A stretch of DNA of 64,000 nt from Hydnum rufescens UP504 (taxonomy: Eukaryota; Basidiomycota; Agaricomycetes; Cantharellales; Hydnaceae): contig MU128991.1 in the NCBI GenBank assembly GCA_014904985.1, positions 62,001 through 126,000 on the forward strand, in the 5' to 3' direction. A program made the position numbers and the translations under genes. Of this stretch, positions 33,905-43,347 are shown piece after piece (position 1 is the first letter of the stretch; each line of letters starts with the position of its first letter). Below the pieces are notes generated by a model. That model was not told the DNA's origin, searched no databases, and saw only the letters and a list, made by a program, of their open reading frames with translations.

Positions 33905-36276
33905 AAAAACATACCACACCTGCCCTAGCAGGTGTGGTACTGTCTGTTGCTTCCTCGAGACTTTGGATGGGGGGTCATCCAGTGTTCAGATGCAGGTTCA
34001 GGGGGCATGTTGCTGGGGTGTCGGGCAGCAAAATATTAAGTTAAAAATTCAAAGCAGCACAAAAAGAGCAGCTATCGCTGCTCTTTTTGCGCCACTTGCA
34101 AATAAAAATAAAAATCAAAAAACAGACCTTTTGTACCACACCCCCACTGAGGGGGGCATGTGGTACTGGGAATTGCTGCCTTGGGGCTTGGATGGGGGCT
34201 CGCCCAGCTTGTTGGTGGCCATTTGGGCGGGCTTGGCTTGGTGGTTCACCATTGTGCAGGTCATTTGGGGGTCATGGCTGTCTGTTGTCTTCATTTTGGG
34301 AGCTTCAAATTCAATCCTAGAATTGAATGATAATGAACATTAGTAAAAAAAATTCAAAGTGATGCTGAAGGGGCAGCTTGTGCTGCTCCTTTGGTGTCAC
34401 TGTAGATGTAGAAAGTTTTAAAAAAAACCTTGTAGTATCACACACCCACATTGGCAGGGGTGTGGTACTCGTTGTTGTCTGGGGTTGCATACCTTCGACT
34501 GCTGGTTTTCCGTACAGTTCTCAGGTGGGTTGGGGGGGTTTTGGGCATGTACTTGTTTGGGGGGAAGGAGGATCTAGAATACAAAAATTTAGATCAGTAC
34601 AAGTTAACACAATGCAAAAAGAGCTGCCTTTGCAGCTCTTTTTGTGCCATTGGGGGTGCGTTACATTACATACCTTGTATAGAACCACACACCCACAGTA
34701 GTGGGTGTGTGGTTCATCTCTGTGTTTGGCACATTGTCATTCATGAGGATGTTGTTGTTCTGGCAGGGCTTCACAGGTCTTCATTTGCAGCGATACCTAG
34801 AATGAAAAATTATTAGTTAAAAAATTAAAAGCGACACAAAAAGAGCAGCTTTCACTGCTCTTTTTGCGCCATTGGATATGGGAAAATTGCCTCCCTTAAA
34901 TAGTACCAGATGCCCACCATGGTGGGTGTCTGGTTTGCATTGGTTTTTTGTTCAGTGGGGTTTGGTGGTGTGTTTGTTGGGTTGTCTTTTGGCGTGGCTT
35001 CAGTTGGACTCTCGATTAGTAAAAAAATTCAAAGTGATGCAAAGGGAGCAGCTTGCGCTGCCCCTTTTGTGTTGTTGTACATATAGAAATCAAATTAAAA
35101 AAATAAAAACCTTGTAGGACCACACCCACCAAAGTGGGTGTGGTCCTTGGTTTGTACCACGGTTGTGCAGTTCATACTCAGTACAGGGCTTGGTCATCAT
35201 GTTGGGGGTTTGAACTCTTGTGGGTTTCATTTGGTGGGTCTGTTGCTGTTCTTGTGTGTTTGCTTGGTGGGGTTGTGGGTTCAGACAACCTAAAATAACG
35301 TATAATATGTTAGTAAAAAGGAAAAAAGAAAAGCCATGCAAAAGGAGCAGCATACGCTGCTCCTTTTGCATGGTTATATGCTCACCTTAAAATTACCCCA
35401 CACCCACTTCGGTGGGTGTGTGGTTCTGGCATGTCATCATTCGGGGGTCCCCTTTGTGGGGGGGCTTGCTTCATGGGTCTTCGGTCTTCATTTGTGACAA
35501 TACTGTACCTAGAATAAAAAATCATTAGTTAAAAAATTAAAAGTGATGCAAAAAGAGCAGCTTTCACTGCTCTTTTTGCATTGTCAGGGGAACATTACAT
35601 ACTGGCATAGAACCACACACCTGCTACTGCAGGTGGGTGGTTCTCTTCATGCTGTGTCATTGTTTGTGGGGGTGTTTTTGTTCTGTCAAGGGGTTGTTTC
35701 ACAGCTCTGCCTTCATGATGATATCTAGAATAAAAAATCATTAGTTAAAAATAATTAAAAGCGACGCAAAAAGAGCAGTGAAAGCTGCTCTTTTTGCGTC
35801 ATTGGGGGTACATATCAAGTATAGAACCACACACCCACAGTAGCAGGTGTGTGGTTCATCTCTTCATGTGGCGCGTCATCATTTGTGGATCCTGTTTGTG
35901 GGCATGTTATCATTCTGGGGGGTTGCTTTGTGGGTCTTCATTTGTGGCAATACCTATAATAAAATAATATTAGTTAAAACACATAAAGCAACACAAAAAG
36001 AGCAGCTTTCGCTGCTCTTTTTGCGCAGCTGCATCTATTGGGGGGGAGGAGACTCACCTTACAGTACCACACCCACTGCAGCAGGTGTGGTTCCTGAGCC
36101 CACTCATTGGGCAGCCTGTCGTTTGTTTTGGTTTTGACCTGGAATAATAAAGGCTATGTTAGTATAAAATTCATAGCAGTGCAAAAAGAGTAGCTTGCAC
36201 TACTCTTTTGTGCTATTGTATCTACTGAGACAAAATGTACCTTATGACCACACACCCACTGATGTGGGTGTGTGGT
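33905..36276 (-). other. Array of ~10 exon/intron modules with paired hairpins, minus strand
   Basis: H2 hairpins (GCAAAAAGAGCAGC...GCTGCTCTTTTTGC and variants) lie near 34058, 34365, 34613, 34836, 35037, 35334, 35547, 35763, 35993 and 36180. H1 hairpins (ACCACACACCCAC...GTGGGTGTGTGGT) follow each at 30-70 bp on the plus strand. Read on minus, each H1 sits at an exon end followed by ACAAG|GTATGT or a variant. H2 lies mid-intron, and introns end with TTAACTAATG...TATTCTAG. Unit spacing is 187-307 bp. Exons are Pro/Thr/Asn/Gln-rich, and H1 encodes PHTHxxGCVV in one frame. Several exons have stops in every frame, so a long protein is not supported as it stands. Confidence 0.7.
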
Positions 36277-36298
36277 CATGCAGTCATGGTTGTGCGCT

Positions 36299-36335
<37 letters not shown>

Positions 36336-36491
36336 CTGTTGTTGCTGTTGCTGTTGTGTCATGATCGCGCAGTCACATTTCTGTTGCTGGGTGTGGCTGC
36401 ATAGTTGTGAATTCAACACTGGCAATTGCCGATACTCAAGAAGTGCCCAAGCACTGGCACTGCAAGCACAGCACACAATAGTACCAAGCAT
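36276..36491 (-). CDS. First-exon frame of minus-strand array (polyQ), 71 codons
   Basis: Starts MLGTIVCCACSASAWALLEY inside the palindrome arm, continues QLPVLNSQLCSHTQQQKCDC, then an uninterrupted run of about 20 Gln, then RTTMTA and a TGA. Three codons past the stop the same frame would read PHTHISGCVVI up to CATAAG|GTACAT, the module's 5' splice site. It is paralogous to 36980-37162 on the other strand. Whether it is translated is unknown. Confidence 0.35.
36298..36358. repeat. TGC/TGT trinucleotide repeat
   Basis: About 20 triplets of TGCTGTTGC type, encoding polyGln on minus. It is much shorter in the R1 copy (about 27480-27520). Confidence 0.8.
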
Positions 36492-37060
36492 GTATATTTA
36501 AAATAAATACTATATAATGAATATTTTTCCAGGAAAACCCAAAGAAGGCAATGATAATGAGTCAGAGCCCAATAAGGCATGAGATGGCAAATTTCAGAGT
36601 GGATTGGGCCACTTCTACACATCGGAATTGGCCCAAATTTAAATATAGTAGTGTTATATATACACTCTACATGGGCAATTAATTATCTTGGATGATCCTC
36701 ACATTTTTCAATTTTTCATGCCTTCAATTCCCTATTTAGGGAATTGAAGGCATGAAAAATTGAAAAATGCAAGGATCATCCGAGATAATTAATTGCCCAT
36801 GTAGAGTGTATATATAACACTACTATACTCAAATTTGGGCTAATTCTGATGTGTAGAAGTGGCCCAATCTACTCTGTAATTACCCATCTCATGCCTTATT
36901 GAGCTCTGACTCATTACCATCCTCTTCTTTGGGTTCTCCTGGACAAAATTTTATTATATAGTATTCATCTATAATATACATGCTTGGTACTATTGTGTAC
37001 TGTGCTTGCAGCGCCAGTGCTTGGGTGCTTCTTGAGTATTGGCAATTGCCAGTGTTGAAT
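36411..37060. repeat. 650-bp palindrome at the centre of the divergent arrays
   Basis: ATTCAACACTGGCAATTG(C) at 36411 pairs with its inverse ending at 37060. The centre is CCCTATTTAGGG at 36730-36741, and every paired landmark sums to 73471, so arms are equal in length (325 bp). Substitutions are few. Both arms carry a MLGTIV start codon reading outward, so this is a candidate bidirectional promoter as well as a foldback core. Confidence 0.8.
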
Positions 37061-37162
37061 CTGCATCTTGCTTCCTATCTCCACAACCACAACAAGCAAC
37101 TGCCTGAAAAGGCAACCACACAACCACACACCCACTGCTGCGGGTGTGTGGTCACAAGGTGA
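36980..37162 (+). CDS. First-exon frame of plus-strand array, 60 codons
   Basis: Starts MLGTIVYCACSASAWVLLEY, then QLPVLNLHLASY, and ends TTQPHTHCCGCVVTR with a TGA that lies inside the intron if the AAG|GTGAGT donor (about 37160) is used. The intron would run to TTTATTTATTTTAG at about 37263 and contains the H2 hairpin GCGCAAAAAGAGCAG...CTGCTCTTTTTGCGC. Paralogue of the minus-strand frame at 36276-36491. Confidence 0.4.
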   Translation: MLGTIVYCACSASAWVLLEYWQLPVLNLHLASYLHNHNKQLPEKATTQPHTHCCGCVVTR

Positions 37163-37602
37163 GTATTTTTTCTAGTAGATACAACAGCGCAAAAAGAGCA
37201 GTGAAAGCTGCTCTTTTTGCGCTGCTTTGGAACATCTTACTAACATCTCTTTATTTATTTTAGATTGAGGCCTCGTCCAATGCATGATGAGAGCCCAAAC
37301 AGCCATGTGATGTATGGAAATGCAACATCTGGCAACATGACACAGAAACATGACACACAACAGCGTGACACAGCAACATGCCAAATGAAGACATGCCAAA
37401 TGAAGATGCAATACATGGTAATGTGACACATGGCAACATGCCAAATGAGGCCCCCAGGAACCACACACCCACCACGGCAGGTGTGTGGTACTATATAATG
37501 TGAGTCCCCCCCCCAGTAGCTACAGGCATGCAAAAAGAGCAGCAAAAGCTGCTCTTTTTGCATGGTCTTTGACTCTTAACTAACATATAATCTTATATTC
37601 TA
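37117..37602 (+). other. Two exon/intron hairpin modules, plus strand
   Basis: Module 1: H1 37120-37150, donor GTGAGT near 37160, H2 37189-37222, TACTAAC branch, acceptor ATTTTAG|ATTGAGG near 37263. Module 2: exon with repeated ACATGCCAAATGAAG, H1 37454-37487, donor GTGAGT near 37500, H2 37528-37562, CTAAC, acceptor TATATTCTAG|GTCACC near 37602. Orientation is opposite to the modules left of the palindrome. Confidence 0.65.
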
Positions 37603-37642
37603 GGTCACCACTTCCCGCATGAATAAACACCCACACAAGAAC

Positions 37643-38489
37643 TGTCAGGATCAAATTGACATTTGCTTCCGCCTAAGGACTTACCCATCAGAGTATCATT
37701 CTTCATTGACTCTATCATATGGCGCCTACTTCCTCAAATGCTCTTGTCTCCTCTCTCCCTCCATTCACTACGGGGGTTATTGTCATCCTTGCCATTATTG
37801 GCATTTCTCTTATTATTATTGCCCTTGTTCTATCAGGCCTTGGCCAGCGGGCTATGGGCTGGGTAGTCAACCAGTGGCAGCATTGGCGCCCTTGTCAGCA
37901 CCTGTCATTCCCTCGCTCCCCACGTGAGTCCATGGAGTTGCCAATCCAGACTCCCCCTCCTCCTCCTCTACCCCCAGTCCCTGAATCCACATCACCTGTC
38001 CCAATCCATACTCCATCCACGTCATTACGGTTATTTGACACTTTGGACACCTTTGGAGTACCCAGGCGTACACTGCCTTGGAAGTACATACACTAAGGGG
38101 GATACATATGGAAGTTGGGGCATAGCCATGTGGAGGTGCGCACAGGATTCGTAACATGGCTGCGTCAGCTTAGTGAGGCTTAGTGATGGTGGCTGTGGAG
38201 GCTGACTGATGGGCTGTGGAGCCAGCATTCTAGGAGGATCCGGAAGGTTATGGAAGATGGCGGAAGGCGCTGGAAGGTTGGAGGCTGTGTGCAGGAAATA
38301 GTATTTATAGCCCTTCGCAGTTGGGGGATCACCAGTTTTGATCTCTCAGGATTCCCACTGCGATAGGTGCGAGACTTGTGTGTCCCTTGTTGTGTGGTGT
38401 ATACTCAGGATTCCCACTGCGATAGCATGTGGTTAATTAATCTCTTTCCTCTTTCTGTTTGTGGCTTCGACGGCAGTGTCGCCCTGACA
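37643..38489 (+). mobile_element. Solo-LTR-like element, copy 3 (intact, 847 bp)
   Basis: TGTCAGGATC ... TCGCCCTGACA, with perfect 5-bp target duplication AGAAC (37638-37642 and 38490-38494). TG...CA ends and a 5-bp duplication are the signature of LTR retroelements. It is inserted into an exon of the hairpin array, and array modules resume at 38495. Confidence 0.8.
37719..38096 (+). CDS. Small single-pass membrane protein with Pro-rich tail, encoded in the LTR
   Basis: A 125-residue frame. A short Ser/Pro-rich N-terminus is followed by one hydrophobic helix at residues 19-41 (GVIVILAIIGISLIIIALVL), an amphipathic Trp-containing segment (RAMGWVVNQWQHW), then a Pro-rich tail (ELPIQTPPPPPLPP) ending in a conserved S..DTFGVP motif. 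It is the only intact copy here; 22399-22776 and 28888-29250 are broken. A diverged copy at 51790-52099 keeps the helix, GWVI.HWQH, LPIQTPPPPP and FDTFGIP although the DNA differs substantially, which points to past selection on the protein. Function not recognised. It could be an LTR-encoded accessory protein or a fortuitous frame. Confidence 0.5.
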   Translation: MAPTSSNALVSSLPPFTTGVIVILAIIGISLIIIALVLSGLGQRAMGWVVNQWQHWRPCQHLSFPRSPRESMELPIQTPPPPPLPPVPESTSPVPIHTPSTSLRLFDTLDTFGVPRRTLPWKYIH

Positions 38490-38494
38490 AGAAC

Positions 38495-38946
38495 CCCCAT
38501 AACCCCGCCCATTGACACCCGAACAAGGGGACCCATACAAACTGCCGCACATGTGAGCTGGAGTATGGCTCCAGTACCCCACACCTGCTGCAGCAGGTGT
38601 GGGGTACTACAAAGTAATATTTCTTTTCATTTTTTATTCTTGTGGCACAAAAAGAGCAGTGTAAGCTGCTCTTTTTGTGCTGCTTTGGAATTTTTTTTTT
38701 ACTGACATGCATTATTCTAGATTAGGGCCCATCCAACACAGGATGATAACCCACAAAATGACAAAAACCCAAACAGCAATGTGCCACACAGCAATGCAAC
38801 ATGACAACACAATACACAGCAGCACAATACACCAATGCAACACAGCAATGGGCCAATGATGTGACTGCACCAAAGCCCATGGCAGCACACCAAACGAGGG
38901 CACGGAATCACACACCTGCCCCAGCAGGTGTGTGGTTGTATATCAG
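38495..38946 (+). other. Further hairpin modules, plus strand
   Basis: H1 38572-38607 (GTACCCCACACCTGCTGCAG...), H2 38647-38684, acceptor TGCATTATTCTAG|ATTAGG near 38721. Then comes an exon with repeated ACAGCAATG, H1 at 38908-38938 and a donor GTAAGT near 38947. The array is then cut by the foldback element. Confidence 0.6.
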
Positions 38947-38960
38947 GTAAGTCCCCACTA

Positions 38961-39664
38961 TGGTTGCTGAAGTTAGGTTACAAACCTGGAAAACCTGAGT
39001 TTGAACCTGAACCTGACCCAAGTCAGGTTCCATTGGGGTCAGGTTTCATGTAATTTTCCTCAGGTCAGGTTCAGGTTTTGGGCTCCCATGTTTTCAGGTT
39101 CAGGTTAGGTTCAGGTTTAACCCAGGTTCAAACCTGAAATCACGAGCCCCTTCAGACATGAAAAATATCTGAGCTCAACACTGATTTTAACCATAATCCA
39201 GAATGAGTCATTAATTCTGGCAAGTTCCAGAATTATGTAAGCAGGTTTTTTGGTGGAGAAATAGGTTACTTTGAAGTGAAGTTAAACATAAAACCTCATA
39301 CAAAGTTTATATTGACTATACAAAGACTATGTATAGTCAATATAAACTGTTCATGAGGTTTTCTGTATAAATTCACTTCAAAGTAACATATTTCTCCACC
39401 AAGGAACCTGCTTACATAATTCTGGAACTTGCCAGAATTGATGACTCATTCTGGATTATGGTTAAAATCAGTGTTGAGCTCAGATATTTCTCCTGTCTGA
39501 AGGGGCTCATGATTTCAGGTTTGAACCTTGGTTAAACCTGAACCTAACCTGAACCTAACCTAAGATAGGTTTTCTTCAGGTTAGGTTCAGGTTTTGCCAA
39601 TTGAGAAGATTCAGGTTTTGCCCAAATGGGGCAAAACCTGACCTGAACCTGACTTTGGCAACCA
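38961..39664. mobile_element. CAGGTT-rich foldback element with TA flanks, full copy
   Basis: TGGTTGCTGAAGTTAGG ... CTGACTTTGGCAACCA, flanked by TA on both sides (38959-38960, 39665-39666). The arms are inverted copies meeting near 39320. Outer parts are runs of AACCTGAACCTGACC-like hexamers; inner parts (CCAGAATGAGTCATTAATTC, GTTACTTTGAAGTGAAGTT) are well conserved. No gene is inside. Partial copies are at 51470-51771, 52436-52606 and 54707-55079. TA flanks suggest a Tc1/mariner-type mover, which is inference. Confidence 0.72.
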
Positions 39665-39666
39665 TA

Positions 39667-39860
39667 AGTGGGCATGGAAACCCTAACCCTCCAGGAACTG
39701 CTAGCCTGTCAGGCTAGGTGGAATGGTCTTAGTCCCATGGATTGGACTAATCCACTGGATCCAGAACCTCCTCCATCCTCTGGTTCCTCCCCACTCCTTA
39801 ATTCAGATACTACTGAATTAACAGCAAGTGAAAGTATTCTTGGACATTGCCAGTAAACAA
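39667..39860 (+). pseudogene. Fragment homologous to the frame at 10318-10490
   Basis: GMETLTLQELLACQARWNGL, then SPMDWTNPLDPEPPPSSGS matches the N-terminal segment of the 10280-11491 frame nearly residue for residue, then diverges near 39825. 39861-40489 shows no supported gene; a frame at 40096-40368 is protein-like but unassigned. Confidence 0.55.
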
Positions 39861-40489
39861 TTCTTCAGTACATACAAATATGTATATATGTATTTCATTC
39901 TATCAAATGAATACATGGGCATTATAGGTAAAATGATAATTTTATAATGACCAATGTCAAGGAATAAGGATCGAGAGGTTGAGGGTAACAAAGGAGAGAA
40001 GGCGATGATGGGAGGCAGAGAATAGTGATGGGAAGATAGCCAAGCCAGTGGCAGAGGGAAGTGAGCTGGTGATGGAGGGAGTGGTCGAATAGTGCATGAA
40101 TGGGAGTAAGGCTAGAGATGTACCTATTCTTCAATCCACCTATGGAATCAAGGCTGGTCCTGATTTAACTCTAAGACAATATGCCATGCCAGCCGGATCC
40201 TTGTTTGCCCAAAATTCTCTGTGCTTGAATGAACCTTGCTCCCTCCAAGATCAGCTTATGCCCATCTGGAGATCTGGCATATATCAGATATCATTGTGCC
40301 CCCAGGCACCAGCCAAATGTTCTCACAGAAGGCCAAAGCCATACCCTTTACTGGAGCCTTGTGTGTGATCATCTGCATCTCCATGCATCACATACTGATT
40401 GTCACAGAGCCTGGGTCTTCCTTTCGTGCATGATGGAGTCGTCTGCTGAGCCATTCAGTGTCAAACTCAACACTAATCATGGCATGAGT

Positions 40490-41302
40490 TCACTCATGCT
40501 TGGGAGGAGGAGGACAAGGGTCGAGCAAAGCAGGATACCAAATGTAGTCAAGCATCTTGCGGATAGCATCACTGGGTGTCATGTAAGGGCGTGGCCCAAC
40601 AGCCAGGAGCTCCTGGATCTCAGCAGTTGAGACTGCATTGATGTACACCTCCTGCATGTACCTTACTTCACAAACTCCAAAACAGTTCACCAGAGTATCC
40701 ATGTACAGGAAAGGGAGAAGTGTCTTGCCACTGAGCAAAGATACCAAGACACTCCGACATGAATCCCATTTGGCCATGTCCTTGAAGAGAAGGTACATGT
40801 GGTATATCGCACCCTTCTTCCAAATGGGTTTCACCCTCCATGCTGCCAGAACACCCAGATGAGAGTTCTGATTGACCCAGGGCAAAGGCTCCTCTTGGGC
40901 ATCAACCCCCTCAACATCCAAAGCATACCATTGGGCTAGCCTCATACATTCTGGCAGAGGCCACGGCATGCTCGCATCTGAAATGCCCAGTGAAACACCA
41001 GAAGTAGGCACCACAGAGCTTTGAGGAAGCGAGGTCAATGCAGGCCCTAAACAACTCAGGAGAGGGGCTGCCTCAGATTGGGGTGGCGATGTAAGATCCT
41101 CCCAATCAGGAAGCAGTCCAGAGGACAGTGGCAGTGTCTGATCGCAATGAGGCAGTTGGGATGGGCCAGCAGGGGGATACTCTTGGGGTGGAGACCAAAA
41201 GTATTGCTGAGGTGGAGAAAGGGATGACCTCCATGCTGGCTGTGGCAGGGGCTGATGGGTTGGTGCCTTGAAGACAAGGCACCCTCCCAAGGCCCATCCC
41301 AC
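40490..41302 (-). CDS. Hypothetical protein, 270 codons
   Basis: A Pro-rich N-terminal third is followed by a folded-looking region (AQWYALDVEGVDAQEEPLPW, AIYHMYLLFKDMAKWDSCRS, YMDTLVNCFGVCEVRYMQEV) ending in PPPPKHE. No family recognised. It follows the proline-repeat gene on the same strand and may be part of the same transcription unit or cargo cluster. Start codon choice is simply the first Met; an upstream intron is possible. Confidence 0.45.
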   Translation of the reverse strand: MGWALGGCLVFKAPTHQPLPQPAWRSSLSPPQQYFWSPPQEYPPAGPSQLPHCDQTLPLSSGLLPDWEDLTSPPQSEAAPLLSCLGPALTSLPQSSVVPTSGVSLGISDASMPWPLPECMRLAQWYALDVEGVDAQEEPLPWVNQNSHLGVLAAWRVKPIWKKGAIYHMYLLFKDMAKWDSCRSVLVSLLSGKTLLPFLYMDTLVNCFGVCEVRYMQEVYINAVSTAEIQELLAVGPRPYMTPSDAIRKMLDYIWYPALLDPCPPPPKHE

Positions 41303-41406
41303 ATTTGTCCACCATGATCATCCCTGAAGTGGCTGTGTTCTCAGTGCTCAAGCTCTTGGGGTGCTTGGGAGCTTGATGGTTCCCATTGCCTTGCAGGCTC
41401 CCAAGG

Positions 41407-43221
41407 TCATCCCCTTGGCAGTTCCTGTTGTGTTGCCCATGGTCCCCTCAGTGGCTCCTGGGGCACTCTTGAGCTTCCTTTGGGGTAGCTAGAGTGGAAA
41501 GACAGAACTTGATGAGGGGGAGACCAGGCTCGATGAGGTGGGGAGTAAGCCTGACAAAAAGGAGATGAAGCCCAGCAAGGAGAAGGCACCCAGTGAGGAG
41601 AAGGCACCTGGTGAGGAGAAGGTGCCCAATGAGGAGAAGGTGCCTGACAATGATGAGACCAAGTGTGGCCATAGGGAGACAGAGAGCAGTGAGGAAGTGG
41701 CACATGATGAGGCAGAGACACATGATGAGAGGGAGATTGTGTACAATGAGGAGACTGCACCCGACAAGGAGAAGGCAAATGATGTGGGGATGGCACCCAA
41801 GGAGACCAGGACAGATGAGGAGACAGGAACCAACAACAGGGAGATGGTGCACAAGGAGATGGTGTGCAAGGAGATGGTGTGCAAGGAGATGGTGTGCAAG
41901 GAGATGGTGTGCAAGGAGATGGTGTGCAAGGAGATGGTGTGCAAGGAGATGGTGTGCAAGGAGATGGTGTGTGAGGAGATGGTGCATGAGGAGATGGTGC
42001 ATGAGGAGATGGTGCATGAGGAGATGGTGCATGAGGCAGAGATGATGCACGAAGTGGAGATGGTGGAGTTGCATCATTTGCTGGAATGGTAGGAGAATAC
42101 AGGGGAGTGGGAGGAGGACCAGGCTCAGGAGAAGTGGGGGAGGAAGTTGGAGAGTGCGGCCAAGCAGGATTCAGCACAGAAGCAGGGGCAGGAGAAGAGG
42201 GTGCAGGTGCAGAAGTGGGGGGATGTTCATCCTGAAATAGATGCATATGCTCTTCTGCTTGCTGTTTCAGTCTTTCTGCTTCTAGTCTTTTAGCCTCCTC
42301 CAGCACTCTCATCCGTGAGTCTGCTTCTTCAGTCTCCTTGGCATGTTGCTTCTCCTTGGCAAGTTTTCTCACCTGTTTTCTTTGCGCGTTTGAGGTGCCA
42401 TAAGAGGATCTCCACAATGTCATAATTGCAGTCTTGAAGTCAGTTTGGGGGGGCATCCCATTGTGTCATTTCCCCCTCTTCTTCCCATGAGCACCTTGAA
42501 GAACCTGGATAATTCGAGACTTTGCAGCACCATCTCCACTTTCAGCAGTGAGTATGAGGGCCTTTGCTTCAGCCTCCTGTTTTGCATCCAAGTGAGGAGT
42601 AGGATTGAGATCATATTCACCCTCATTCTCCCAATACTCATCGTCCTCGTTGTAGGGGTTCCCCATGATGTCATCATAGATATTGAAACCATGATCATCC
42701 ATGTTATCGACCACTGCCTTTGATGAAGAAGCCATTGGACCCTCATCCTCATTAACATAGATTTTTATCACCTCCCTGAATTTGTACTTGTAATAGAACT
42801 TTGGCACCTTGTATGCCTGGCCAGCAGGCCATGGGCCATGACCAAGGAAGTCCCATAAAGCAACCACATCAGTCTCACAAATTTTGCCAGGAGTTAAAAC
42901 ATGCCATGCAGCTTCACAGAGAGGATGATCATTGTGATCAGATTCACCAGGATATCCCAAATGCGCCCTGATGAACCAATTGTTCGGGTGCTGCACATGA
43001 GCCAGTGGAACCTCAACATGTATGATATGCTCAGCAACATTGATATTGTGGTCCTCCCACTTCTTCATTGCAGCAAAATATTTGCCAGCTGTGGCTGCAG
43101 CTGCCTTGGGAGAGTTGGGACAACAATCGGGCACAATATTACAATGGTCATGATGCAGATACTCCATGACACCAAAGACTGGTGTACCCCGCACAAGATC
43201 ATCCACTGCTTGACAATCCAC
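41407..43221 (-). pseudogene. Hypothetical protein with PSPCT repeats, one in-frame TGA
   Basis: From 43221 the frame reads MDCQAVDDLVRGTPVFGVME, a folded N-terminal domain of about 180 residues (HNINVAEHIIHVEVPLAHVQ, WDFLGHGPWPAGQAYKVPKF), an acidic linker (DDEYWENEGEYDLNPTP) and GAHGKKRGK, then TGA at 42466-42468. The same frame continues without a break (HNGMPPQTDFKTAIMTLWRS) into a charged helix (KLAKEKQHAKETEEADSRMR), then a long Pro/Ser tail of pentapeptide repeats (PSPCT/PSPHA) to 41407. So one ~600-codon gene carries a single nonsense codon, or two adjacent genes share a frame. Function unknown. Confidence 0.5.
41840..42050. repeat. 15-bp minisatellite encoding PSPCT repeats
   Basis: About 14 copies of GGAGATGGTGTGCAA with variants at the ends, in frame on minus. 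Confidence 0.85.
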
Positions 43222-43347
43222 AGGAGTAAGAGGTAAGCAATATACAGCCCCTACTCATCGATCATCTATCCCAAAGACAGGGAGGTCCAGGTTATAGGTG
43301 CAGGCAATGTGGTTGATGGTAAGATGCATCACATATTCAGCATACCC

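Larger units (their letters stand above)
32023..37642 (+). repeat. Direct duplication, copy R2 (better preserved)
   Basis: Collinear with R1 from CAGGCTTGCTGGATTTGTCCTG onward to the LTR. It keeps open frames and perfect or near-perfect hairpins where R1 has lost them. Confidence 0.8.

Noticed and set aside
34058..36215. GCAAAAAGAGCAGC hairpins as bacterial-type terminators or tRNA-like genes
   Set aside because: They sit between eukaryotic splice signals, have no tRNA boxes, and recur as part of a repeated module.
36235..36501. Poly-Cys frame on the plus strand
   Set aside because: It is the complement of the Gln repeat on minus and begins in an intron of the module structure.
41489..42092. 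Several long frames on both strands over the PSPCT repeat
   Set aside because: Only the minus frame joins a non-repetitive N-terminal domain; the others are shadows of the 15-bp repeat.
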